This document shows, piece after piece, positions 55,901 through 64,000 of a DNA stretch of 64,000 nucleotides. The notes under the pieces were generated by a model. The model was given only the letters and a program-made list of their open reading frames with translations, was not told the DNA's origin and searched no databases. Positions within the stretch are counted from its first letter, which is position 1; every line of letters begins with the position of its first letter. This DNA comes from Thinopyrum elongatum. Its lineage: Eukaryota; Streptophyta; Magnoliopsida; Poales; Poaceae. The translations under genes were made by a program, and so were the position numbers. Location: assembly GCA_011799875.1 (NCBI GenBank), contig CM022299.1, positions 211,488,070 through 211,552,069 of the forward strand, given 5' to 3'.

Positions 55901-56704
55901 AATTGAAGACTGTGGCGGAGCTGAGGAACTTGTAGTTGCTCCTGAGGCAATAGAGATTCCTGTAGTCCGTTGGCACGTGGCAAGATGCACTGGTGTTGAG
56001 GACTTGGCAGCAGCAACTAAGGATTTAGTGGCAACTGAGGGAATTGGCACAACCCTTGATGAAGTTGCCCAAGGAATTTGCTTAGAGGGCTTTGAGGAAC
56101 TTGGCCGTGAGGGCATTGCTGTTAAGGAACTCGGCTTCATAGCAGATTTCTTCGGCATGGCCTTTTTAGGCTTACTGGCAGAGGCCTCAACAGCAGCAGC
56201 AGAATCTTCATTGAATTTCTTCACTGCTTCTTTTGCCAATTTAGCCAATTTGGCTTGATGCTTAGCCCATTCTCTGCGAAATACCTCACCACGATTGATG
56301 CTTGAGGGATCAGCTTCTTGGCCTGGTGCCAATGGGGGTCTTGGACATGGAGGGTTAACAGCGAATTTCTTCATGTACTTAGGAGTGACATAGCGATATT
56401 CCCTCCATTCCCTTGCCCATCTCCTCTCAATCCTCTGTATGCGCACTTTGTGCTGATTTTTGTACTCCTTGCCATGAGTTGCTTCATCAGGAGTACAATA
56501 TTCATCATAGATGTCTTCAGGGATTTCAAAAGTTGTATTGGTTTCTGGCCTCTTTCCTCCCTTCTGAGGTCTCTTCCCATCAGCCATTTTCTTCACTTGA
56601 GGATTTTGAACAATGGATGTTTCTGAGGAAGTGTGCAACTTATCTTTGAGGAATGCTGCAAATGAGTTAAGTTGATGAGAACCTAGTGATTCAGCAGCAG
56701 ACAT
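52925..56704 (-). pseudogene. Element E extra ORF downstream of pol (about 1,260 codons, unknown function)
   Basis: One minus-strand frame from ATG 56704 (MSAAESLGSHQLNSFAAFLK) to about 52925. It is open to TAG 55289-55291 (471 codons) and continues in the same frame through further stops near 54707, 54230, 54058, 53543 and others, so it was one protein. The N-terminal third is basic and rich in K, S, A and P, with a probable coiled coil (KHQAKLAKLAKEAVKKFNED) and acidic DDNDADDEELAEIIKDRQEK. Next comes a long acidic, E/S/T-rich region. The C-terminal third is globular: DMESLPCFHPVLSVLHDAGL, SWVLDWMTENTHYKAPASEL, FLVKELLYVPRMIYRILTKT and IHGIPINYHDFFMRTLANAA. I see no signal peptide or membrane segment, so despite its envelope-like position it does not look like an envelope. 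A longer frame begins at ATG 56785, but the splice-acceptor-like CAG before 56704 favours the later start. Confidence 0.75.
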
Positions 56705-56711
56705 TTTGTAC

Positions 56712-57035
56712 CTGTGAATAGAGTATAGGTGCGAAGAATTTGGAGAGGTCATATCTATTCTCAGAAATTTTTCAAAAGAAATCAAGTTTTAGGAATTTGA
56801 CGAGGGGAGTCTTGAGGAATTTCACTAAGCATTCTTGACTTAGGTTCCAGAGTTGTATAGATTAGAAAATCCACACAATTGAGGAATCTTGAAGAAAAAC
56901 ATAGCTTAGAGAAACAAATCAAGAACAGATGCAACTTGGTGTTTAAGGATGTGGAAGTTGAAGAATAAACACCTTTTGAAGATTTTGTGAAATCATCAGA
57001 ATCAAAGTAGGGAAGTAAAATCAGATTTTAATTAC
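56712..57035 (-). other. Putative intron between pol and extra ORF of element E
   Basis: Minus strand: donor CAG|GTAATT (exon ends 57036) and acceptor CTATTCACAG|G (exon starts 56711), 324 bases, T-rich on the element strand. Without splicing, pol ends at a TGA four codons into it. Seven bases after the acceptor comes the ATG of the extra ORF. Splicing is inferred. Confidence 0.5.
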
Positions 57036-59140
57036 CTGATCTCGAAGAAAATGATGACGAATCTGGATGTGCTTTGTCTTCGAGTGCTGAACTGGGTTAT
57101 GAGCAATCTTGATGGCACTCTCGTTGTCGCAGTAGAGTGGCACGTTCTTCATGTTGATGCCGTAGTCCTTGAGGGTTTGCTACGTCCACAGCAATTGAGC
57201 ACAGCAAGAACCAGCAGCAATGTACTCAGCTTCAACACTAGAGAGTGATACGCAGTTCTGCTTCTTCGAGGACCAACATACTAAAGATCGTCCGAGGAAA
57301 TGGTATGTGCCTGATGTTGACTTGCGATCCACTCGATCACCAGCATAGTCAGAGTCAGAAATCCAATGAGATCAAAAGCCAAGCCCTTGGGATACCATAA
57401 TCCAAGTGTTGGAGTGTGAGCTAGATATCGAAGAATATGTTTCACAGCCTTATGGTGTGATTCCTTTGGTGTAGCTTGAAAACGAGCACACATGCAAACA
57501 CTAAGCATAATATCTGGCCTAGATGCACATAGGTACAATAAAGAGCCAATCATGGAGCGGTATAACTTTTGATCAAAGTCTATACCATTTTCATTGGTGC
57601 ATAGATGGCAATTTGTGGGCATAGGGATTTTGACGCCTTTGCAATCTTGCATACCGAATTTCCTTAGAACGTCCTTGAGGTATTTCTCTTGAGAAATGAA
57701 GATGCCATTGCGTTGTTGACGAATTTGCAGACCTAAGAAGAATTTCAATTCTCCCATCATGGACATTTGATATTCCTCACTCATCATATAAGAAAATTCA
57801 TCACTGTAATGTTGGTTAGTACAGCCAAAGATAATATCATCAACATATATTTGGCACACGAATAATTCATCATCATATGTTTTGGTGAAAAGAGTTGGGT
57901 CGAGTGAACCGGGTTTGAAGCCTTTCTTCATGAGGAATTCCTTCAGTGTATCATACCACGCCCGAGGGGCCTGCTTGAGGCCATAGAGGGCCTTATTGAG
58001 TCTGAAGACTTGATCAGGATGCTTAGGATCTTCAAAACCTTGGGGTTGAGCAACATATACTTCTTCCTCAAGCTTACCATTGAAGAATGCAATTTTCACA
58101 TCCATTTGATATAAGATGATATTATGATGGTTAGCATAAGCAAGCAATATGCGAATTGCCTCAAGTCTAGCAACAGGTGCAAAAGTTTCATCGAAATCAA
58201 TTCCTTCAACCTGTGTGTAGCCTTGAGCTACAAGACGAGCCTTGTTCCTCACCACTAGGCCATTTTCATCTTGCTTGTTACGGTAGATCCATTTGGTGCC
58301 GATGATATTGTGCTTGCGTGGGTCTGGTCGCTTGACAAGCTCCCACACATTGTTTAGCTCGAATTGATGTAATTCCTCTTGCATCGCTTGAATCCATTCA
58401 GGCTCCAGAAATTCCTCATCAACTTTGGTGGGCTCTGTGATAGAGACAAAAGCAAAATGCCCACAAATGTTAGACAAATGTGAAGCTTTTGAGCGAGTGA
58501 GAGGACCTGGTGCAATGATGTTGTTGATGATTCTCTCAATATACACTTCATTAGCAACGCGAGGATGAGCAGGTTGGCGACTTTGATTAGGCTCAACATT
58601 TTCTTCAGAGCCATTTTCTTCGGATGGACCAGCCTGATTTTCTTCACGATCAGGAATGACTTCTTCAGCAGATTCTTCAGTAGGTATGACATCCTCAGTA
58701 GCCTTTAGCTTGATGGATTCCTCAGGAGTCATTTCATCTAGCACAGGAGGTAGGTGCTCTCTTTGCGAGCCATTAGTTTCATCAAACCGCACATCTACAG
58801 TTTCAACAACCTTGTTGTGATAGGTGTTGAAGACTCTGTAGGTGTGCGAGTCCTTTCCGTAACCAAGCATAAAACCTTCATGTGCTTTCGGTGCAAATTT
58901 AAAATTGTGATGCGGATCTCTAATCCAACATTTAGCACCGAAGACTTTGAAATAACTCACATTGGGTTTCTTGTCAGTGAGGAGTTCATATGAAGTCTTC
59001 TTGAAGAATTTGTGAAGATATACCCTGTTGATGATGTGACATGCAGTATCAATTGCCTCAGGCCATAAGCGACGAGGTGTCTTGTATTCATCAAGCATGG
59101 TGCGAGCCATCTCAACAAGAGTCCTGTTCTTGTGCTCCAC
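57036..59140 (-). pseudogene. Element E integrase end, reverse transcriptase and RNase H
   Basis: Long open frame 59140-57281. The first residues ([20 protein letters not shown]) are the end of the integrase core, including catalytic E2, then the integrase C-terminus ([29 protein letters not shown]). An acid-rich linker follows (residues about 125-195). Copia reverse transcriptase comes next: [20 protein letters not shown] (265-284), [12 protein letters not shown] with D347, [13 protein letters not shown] (385-397) and YVDD at 432-435. After [14 protein letters not shown] the frame stops at 57281, because a one-base loss near 57364 shifts RNase H; that domain continues to 57036 (EAEYIAAGSCCAQLLW, one TAG, then KHIQIRHHFLRDQ). 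It copies element RNA into DNA. Confidence 0.92.
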
Positions 59141-59707
59141 AACGCCATTCTGCTGAGGAGTGTATGGGGCAGATAACTCATGAGTAATACCAAGTTCATC
59201 AAGATAGTCATCAAGACCAGTATTCTTGAACTCGGTCCCATTGTCACTTCATATATGCTTGATCTTTACACCGAAATTCGTCGAAGCCCTTGAGGAAAAT
59301 CGTCTGAAGACTTCCTGCACTTCAGTTTTGTAAATAATGACATGCACCCATGTGTAACGAGAATAATCATCAACAATGACAAAGCCATATAGAGATGCTG
59401 CATTTGTTAGTGTGGCATAATGAGTAGGGCCAAAGAGGTCCATGTGAAGCAATTCAAAAGGACGAGTGGTAGTCATGATAGTCTTCGAGGGGTGCTTGGC
59501 TCTGGTCATCTTTCCAGCCTCACAAGTCCCACAAAGATGATCTTTGAGGAATTTGACACCCTCAATACCAATGACGTGCTTTTTCTTCACGAGCGTGTGT
59601 AAGTTCCTCATGCCAGCATGACCCAGTCGACGATGCCATAGCCAGCCTTCTGAAGCTTTTGCAAGTAGACAAGTGGCATGGCTGTGGTCCTGTAGAGAAA
59701 TCAACAA
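59141..59707 (-). pseudogene. Element E integrase core
   Basis: Minus-strand frame 59707-59249 with WLWHRRLGHAGMRNLHTLVK (zinc domain histidines), DHLCGTCEAGKMTRAKHPSK (CX2C), then core FELLHMDLFGP with the first catalytic aspartate and YGFVIVDDYSRYTWV. A TGA at 59249-59251 (CGA-like in relatives) separates it from SDNGTEFK with the second aspartate, still in the same frame as the downstream polymerase ORF. The third catalytic residue, E, is at the start of that ORF. It joins element DNA into chromosomes. Confidence 0.9.
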
Positions 59708-60060
59708 TATACAAGTCTCCTCCTCTTAAGCCTTCGAAGACTTTGGAATTGTCAGATTCCATGAGCACTAAGCAGCGATATTTGCCAAAGACAACAACCA
59801 TATCAAGATCACAAAGCATTGAGACAGACATGAGGTTGAATCCGAGGGACTCGACAAGCATGACTTTGTCCATGTGTCGATCCTTTGAGATTGCAACCCT
59901 ACCTAGACCCAATACCTTGCTTTTGCCTTTGTCAGCGTAGGTGATATGCTTCAAATGTGATGGAGATAAATGAGTGTTCATCAGTAAGCCCTTGTCACCG
60001 GTCATGTGATTAGTACATCCACTGTCGAGGACCCACTCAGTAGCTTTGGGTAAATCATCC
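59650..60060 (-). pseudogene. Element E protease
   Basis: Frame with EWVLDSGCTNHMTGDKG at about 60040-59990, the aspartic protease active site (DSG), just upstream of ATG 60005, followed by HITYADKGKSKVLGLGRVAI and VESLGFNLMSVSMLCDLDMV, the usual Copia protease block, then CLVLMESDNSKVFEG. A frameshift near 59660 moves to the integrase frame. It is preceded by decayed sequence with several stops (60060-60300). Confidence 0.85.
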
Positions 60061-61180
60061 TGCAGATGAATTAGTGCATCTTACGAACACATATACTTCA
60101 GAGTGAAGAATATGACATCAAATTCATCAGACATAATTTTATCAATTAATGCAACATATGTATATATAGAAGTATGAGGACGTGAGAAATGAATGAATCA
60201 TTTCTTCATGATTAGCTTGCGTCCTTTCAAGCATTTCAGGTCTCCAGAAAATTCTTCAGATGATTCTGTTCGTCTGGAGACCTGATCCTGCATAAGAGGT
60301 TAGTTCTTTTTCTTCACCACCCACATCTGGATGGGTGGCAAAGAGTTCATCATTCTGCGAGCTCCATAAGAGAAAGGTGGCATTGAAGCCAAAGTGCTTC
60401 GTTTCACAGGAGAGGGGTTAGTATAGGCATATGAGTAAGCAGAGAAATTCTTCGAGGACTTATGAACATAATGATTTGAAGAATAATGCACATAATCAGA
60501 ACTCTTAGATTTTCCCTGCGAAACCGAAGCGTTAGCATGATGATGATCATATGAGGACTTGGATCCACGTGAAGAATTTGATCCATAAGAGGACTTGGAT
60601 CCATATGAAGACTTTGGTCCATATGAAGAATTTGATTTGGGGTTCCTATTCTTCACTGGTGGTGTCATGAGGACATTCACCTGAAGACTTTCAAGGCACC
60701 TTTTGGGAACCCAGATTTCTTCATAGGGGGACCATTCCTGCAGTTAGTTCCAACATATCTAGCAAATACTTCACCATTCTGATTTTTGAACAGTTTATAG
60801 TTGGAGTCAAATGACTCATCAGATGAATGTGAGGATTCACAAGTAAAGCCAGATAAAGTGGATGGATCTACGGGAGGTCCCTTCGCAGCAACCCATGAGG
60901 TTTTGGGATATTGCTCAGGTTTCCAGTAGGTTCCATCAGCATTGAGTTTCCTCTCAAAGGCAATACCCTCTTTCCTAGGGTTCTTGTTCAAGATCTGCTT
61001 TTTGAGCACATCACAAAGAGTCTGATGCCCTTTGAGGCTTTTGTACATGCCTGTCACATACAATTCCTTCAACCCCGCATTTTCTTCAGTGATAGTAGTG
61101 GTATCCTTAGATGAGGAATTTGTGACCACAGAGATAGTTGAAGAATTTGCAGCAATAGAAGCATTTGAACTTTCAGTGAA
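60061..61180 (-). pseudogene. Element E gag C-terminal region with YGSK repeats
   Basis: Two shifted pieces of the same polyprotein. 61129-60677 has LKELYVTGMYKSLKGHQTLC, FERKLNADGTYWKPEQYPKT and YVGTNCRNGPPMKKSGFPKG. After a shift near 60690, 60680-60300 has a repetitive stretch built on SSYGSK/SSYGPK/SSRGSK (about 60630-60540) and then SYAYTNPSPVKRSTLAS with VKKKN at a stop. Further stops follow up to the protease. Tyrosine-glycine-serine repeats of this kind are flexible and may promote assembly of particles; that role is inferred. Confidence 0.7.
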
Positions 61181-62871
61181 GAATTAGCAGTTTCACGTTC
61201 AATGCATTTCAAGCATGGTGGAATAAATTCTTCCTGAGCGGACCTGATCTGTTGAGCAAGTAATGAATCGTTTTCCTTCTGAAGATCCTCATGACTCACC
61301 CTTAGCTTCTCAAGATCTTGCTTTCTTTGAAGAAATTCATAAGAAAGCTTCCCATGATCGGCTAAGAGAGTTTCATGATGACTTTGAAGGTTGTCAAACT
61401 TAGACTGTAGTTGCTGAAGATTATCAGTCAGTGTTTGAGTTTGATCCATTTCCTCACCTAACAGGTCATCGCTTTTGTCTAGCATATTTTGAACCTTTTC
61501 CAAAGCCTTTTGTTGTTTAACAGGAATATTAGCAAGTTTGGAATTGCTTGGTTTGAGGTTATCATCAGATTCATCCTCACTTGATTCAGAGGAGGGATAT
61601 TTGAATACCTTGGCACCTTTTGCCATGAAGCAATAGGTGGGAGCATAGTCATCGTTGCCGACATCAGCAGTGTTGGGGAAGCCATTTTCCTCAGTGTTGA
61701 AGATGGACTTGCTGACGTAAGCAGTAGCGAGGGCTAGGCTCGCCACACTAGAGTGTGACTCCTCAGATGCCTCCTCTTCCTCATGTTCCTCAGATTTAGC
61801 TTCAGAGTCCATTTCCTTACCAATGAATGCCCGAGCCTTCTTGGAACTGCTCTTCTTGTGAGATGAAGACTTTGAAGATTTTGATGATGAGGACTTCGAA
61901 GATTTCTTCTTCTTCTTTGAGTCATCTGAACTATCATCCTTGTATTTCTTCTTCTTTGATTCCTTTGCCCCTGGAGGACAATCAGTTATGTAGTGACCAG
62001 GTTTCTTGAATTTGTGGCAAGTCCTCTTCTTGTAATGACGGGATGAGGAATCAGATCTTGTGTCATCACCTTTTGAAGATTTTACAAAGCGAGCATGCCT
62101 TGAGAACTTCTAGAATTTCTTCATGAGCATTGCTAGCTCCTGGCTTAGTTCATCAGGGTCACCAAGGCTGCTATCAGAATCTTCTCCTTCAGATGAGGAA
62201 ACTGCCTTGGCCTTCAGTGCGCGTGATCTTCCATAGCTTGGCCCGTAGAGATCTCTCTTTTCAGCTTGATGGAATTCATGAGTGTTCAGCCTCTCAAGGA
62301 TATCAGCAGGATCTAGTGACTTGTAGTCTCCACGTTATTGAATCATCAGTGCGAGTGTATCGAATGAAGAATCGAGTGACCTCAGCAATTTCTTCACCAC
62401 CTCATGGTAAGTGATGTCAGTGGCACCCAGTGCTTGAAGCTCATTTGAAATGTCAGTGAGGCGATCAAAGGTTTGCTAGACATTCTCATTGTCGAGTCTT
62501 TTGAAGCGGTTGAAAAGATTGCAAAGAACGTCAACTCGAGAATCACGTTGAGTTGAGATTCCTTCATTGACCTTGGACAGCCTGTCCCAGATAAGCTTTG
62601 CAGACTCCAAAGCACTCACTCTGCCGTACTGTCCTTTGCTCAGATGGCCACATATGATATTCTTCGCTTGAGAGTCGAGTTGCTTGAATCTCTTCACATC
62701 AGCAGCATTCACGGAAGGAGTGACAGAGGGAACACCATTTTCCACAATGTACCAGAGATCGTTGTCAATTGCCTCAAGATGCATGCGCATCTTATTCTTC
62801 CAGTAGGGGTAGTCCGTCCCATCAAAGGTAGGACACCCAGCCGAGACCTTGATCACGCCTGCAGTCGACAT
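61181..62871 (-). pseudogene. Element E gag (UBN2-type capsid, zinc knuckle, coiled coil)
   Basis: One frame from ATG 62871 (MSTAGVIKVSAGCPTFDGTD). The capsid part has YPYWKNKMRMHLEAIDNDLW, KNIICGHLSKGQYGRVSALE and IWDRLSKVNEGISTQ, matching the DUF4219/UBN2 gag of Copia elements. In-frame stops occur at about 62476, 62338 and 62110. A zinc knuckle follows at about 62020-61975, CHKFKKPGHYITDC, in which the second cysteine of CX2C is phenylalanine. Next are a lysine/serine-rich tract (61950-61840) and a probable coiled coil (TDNLQQLQSKFDNLQSHHET, about 61430-61370). A frameshift near 61175 ends the block. It would form the particle and bind the RNA. Confidence 0.85.
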
Positions 62872-62924
62872 AACTAAAACTCCAGGTGGTTAAACCAAAA
62901 TCACACAGAACAAGGGAGTACCTT

Positions 62925-62936
62925 GCTCTGATACCA
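62925..62936 (-). promoter_or_regulatory. Element E primer-binding site (tRNA-iMet)
   Basis: GCTCTGATACCA on the plus strand, so the minus strand is TGGTATCAGAGC, complementary to the initiator-Met tRNA end. It lies two bases from the LTR (62939). The short leader to gag ATG 62871 holds no ORF. Confidence 0.9.
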
Positions 62937-62938
62937 AT

Positions 62939-64000
62939 TGAAAGTGCGTTATATCGACTAGAGTGGGGGTGAATAGGTGATTTTTATGAATTCATCGCTG
63001 AGGAAATACTACTTGAGGAATTTCCTAAACAACGAACTACAAGCAGCGGAATAAGTACTCAGGTACATGGATAACATATCAGTAGCATAGTCATCATGAT
63101 GAAATGAAACAAAACAGAGCACAAGTAACGTGTAAACAGGATAAGCAGGCTGAAGACAAAGTGACTGAAGAAATAGGAATGAGGAAATTGAGAAAGTCTT
63201 CAGTCAAAGTCTTCAAACAGTAACGATCAAGTACACAACAAGTATGCGAGGAAATGAAAGGGTTGAGGAAATAGAACCAGTAGCTTGGTGAAGACAGTGA
63301 TTTGGTAGACCAGTTCCAACTGCTGTGACAGTTGTACGTCTGGTTGGAGCGGCTAGGTATTTAAACCTAAGGACACACAGTCCTCACCGTATTCTCCTTG
63401 AGCTAAGGTCACACAGACCTCGCCCAATCACTCGTGGTAAGACTTCACAGGTGACTTCCAAACCTTCACAGACTTGGTCACTCGGTGATCCACAATTCCT
63501 CTTGGACGCTCTAGACCATGACGCCTAACCGTCTGGAGGATGCACAATCCTCAAAGGTAACAAGCGCCGGTTCCACGCAGGAACAATCTCTTCAGTGATG
63601 CTCAATCACTCTGGGATTTAGGTATCGGGTTTGGGTTTTTCCTCCCTTGATGATTTTCGCTCAAAGTCCTCGGAGGATGGGATGCTCTAAATGACAAGTG
63701 TCAGTTTCTCTCAGAGCAGCCAACCAGCTAGTGGTTGTAGGGGGCGGCTATTTATAGCCGGGGAGCAGCCCGACATGATAAGACATAAATGCCCTTCAAT
63801 GATATGGCCGTTAGGTGGATAGGATATTTTGGACAGCTAGCGCGTAGCACAGCAACGGTTGGAAGTTTGAGCTCTCAAATTCCTCAGGGCTATCATGTTC
63901 CTCACTTGTAGGCAATTCGCACAGGCGAATTCCTAACTCCTTAGTCAGAACAAATTCCTCAGAGAACAGAAAAACTTCGTCTCTGTCACTGAAGAACTTG
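62939..64000 (-). repeat. Element E 5' LTR, cut by window end
   Basis: 1,062 bp visible, colinear with the first 1,062 bases of 50915-52396. The remaining 420 or so bases and the right target duplication are outside. Confidence 0.92.

Larger units (their letters stand above)
50915..64000 (-). mobile_element. Element E: SIRE/Maximus-like Copia retrotransposon with an extra ORF, 5' LTR incomplete
   Basis: The minus-strand order is 5' LTR (right, cut by window edge), initiator-Met primer site, gag, protease, integrase, reverse transcriptase, RNase H, an intron-like gap, a long additional reading frame, purine tract, 3' LTR (left). Integrase before reverse transcriptase makes it Copia. The large gag with a coiled-coil region and the extra 3' frame fit the SIRE (Maximus/Agrovirus) lineage. 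LTR ends are TGTAAGTG and CACTTTCA on the minus strand. In about 515 aligned LTR bases I counted 19 differences (3.7%), near 1.4 million years at 1.3e-8. It is inserted in an exon of CACTA-2. Confidence 0.9.

Noticed and set aside
55289..56785. 498-codon frame considered as a host gene for a chromatin-type protein
   Set aside because: It lies between the RNase H and polypurine tract of element E on the same strand, and the frame continues downstream, so it belongs to the retrotransposon.

Overview
The window looks like intergenic DNA from a large, transposon-filled grass genome of the wheat/barley tribe (Triticeae). I see no intact host gene, no rRNA or tRNA gene and no bacterial feature. Almost every base can be placed in a transposable element or an old decayed copy of one. 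The tribe is inferred from element types I recognise (long-LTR chromoviruses, Athila-type elements with tRNA-Asp primer sites, CACTA elements with CACTAC termini, a Stowaway MITE). Family names from TE libraries could not be checked, so elements carry letters here.

Layout. Element A (+) is an Athila-like Gypsy element with gag, protease and a second ORF but no reverse transcriptase. It runs from the left edge to 26957. A complete chromovirus-like Gypsy element X (1615-15005, 4.2-kb LTRs, 5-bp target duplication GTGCA) is inserted in A. A complete non-autonomous element B (19068-26032, duplication GCCGT) is inserted in A's 3' LTR. Element C (-), a second copy of A's family, occupies 26958-28080 and 36305-39688. 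A solo LTR (28081-28618 plus 35990-36304) is inserted in C, and element D (28619-35984, duplication ACACG) is inserted in the solo LTR. C stops inside its own 5' LTR at about 39688, where the right half of a CACTA element (CACTA-1) begins. CACTA-1 carries spliced-gene-like exons, a MITE, a 55-bp periodic subterminal array and a TIR ending at 43395.

From 43396 to 47842 lies a decayed Gypsy element F (+) of the Tat/Retand type. Its integrase is cut at 47843 by a second CACTA element (CACTA-2), whose minus-strand gene encodes a Ulp1-like protein. That gene is interrupted at 50915 by a SIRE/Maximus-like Copia element E (-). E fills the rest of the window, and its 5' LTR runs off the right edge.

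How the parts work together. X, E and F carry, or once carried, their own polymerase genes. All three are now broken by stops and frameshifts, many of the stops explicable as C-to-T or G-to-A changes. A, B, C and D have no polymerase and must have been mobilised by enzymes from elsewhere. The least ordinary item is E. Downstream of pol it has a further reading frame of about 1,260 codons on one frame, decayed by in-frame stops. A plausible intron separates it from pol. Hand comparison of LTR pairs (samples of 300-600 bp) gives about 2.3% divergence for B, 3.2% for X, 3.7% for E and roughly 10% for D, so D, and the solo LTR and C beneath it, are clearly older.
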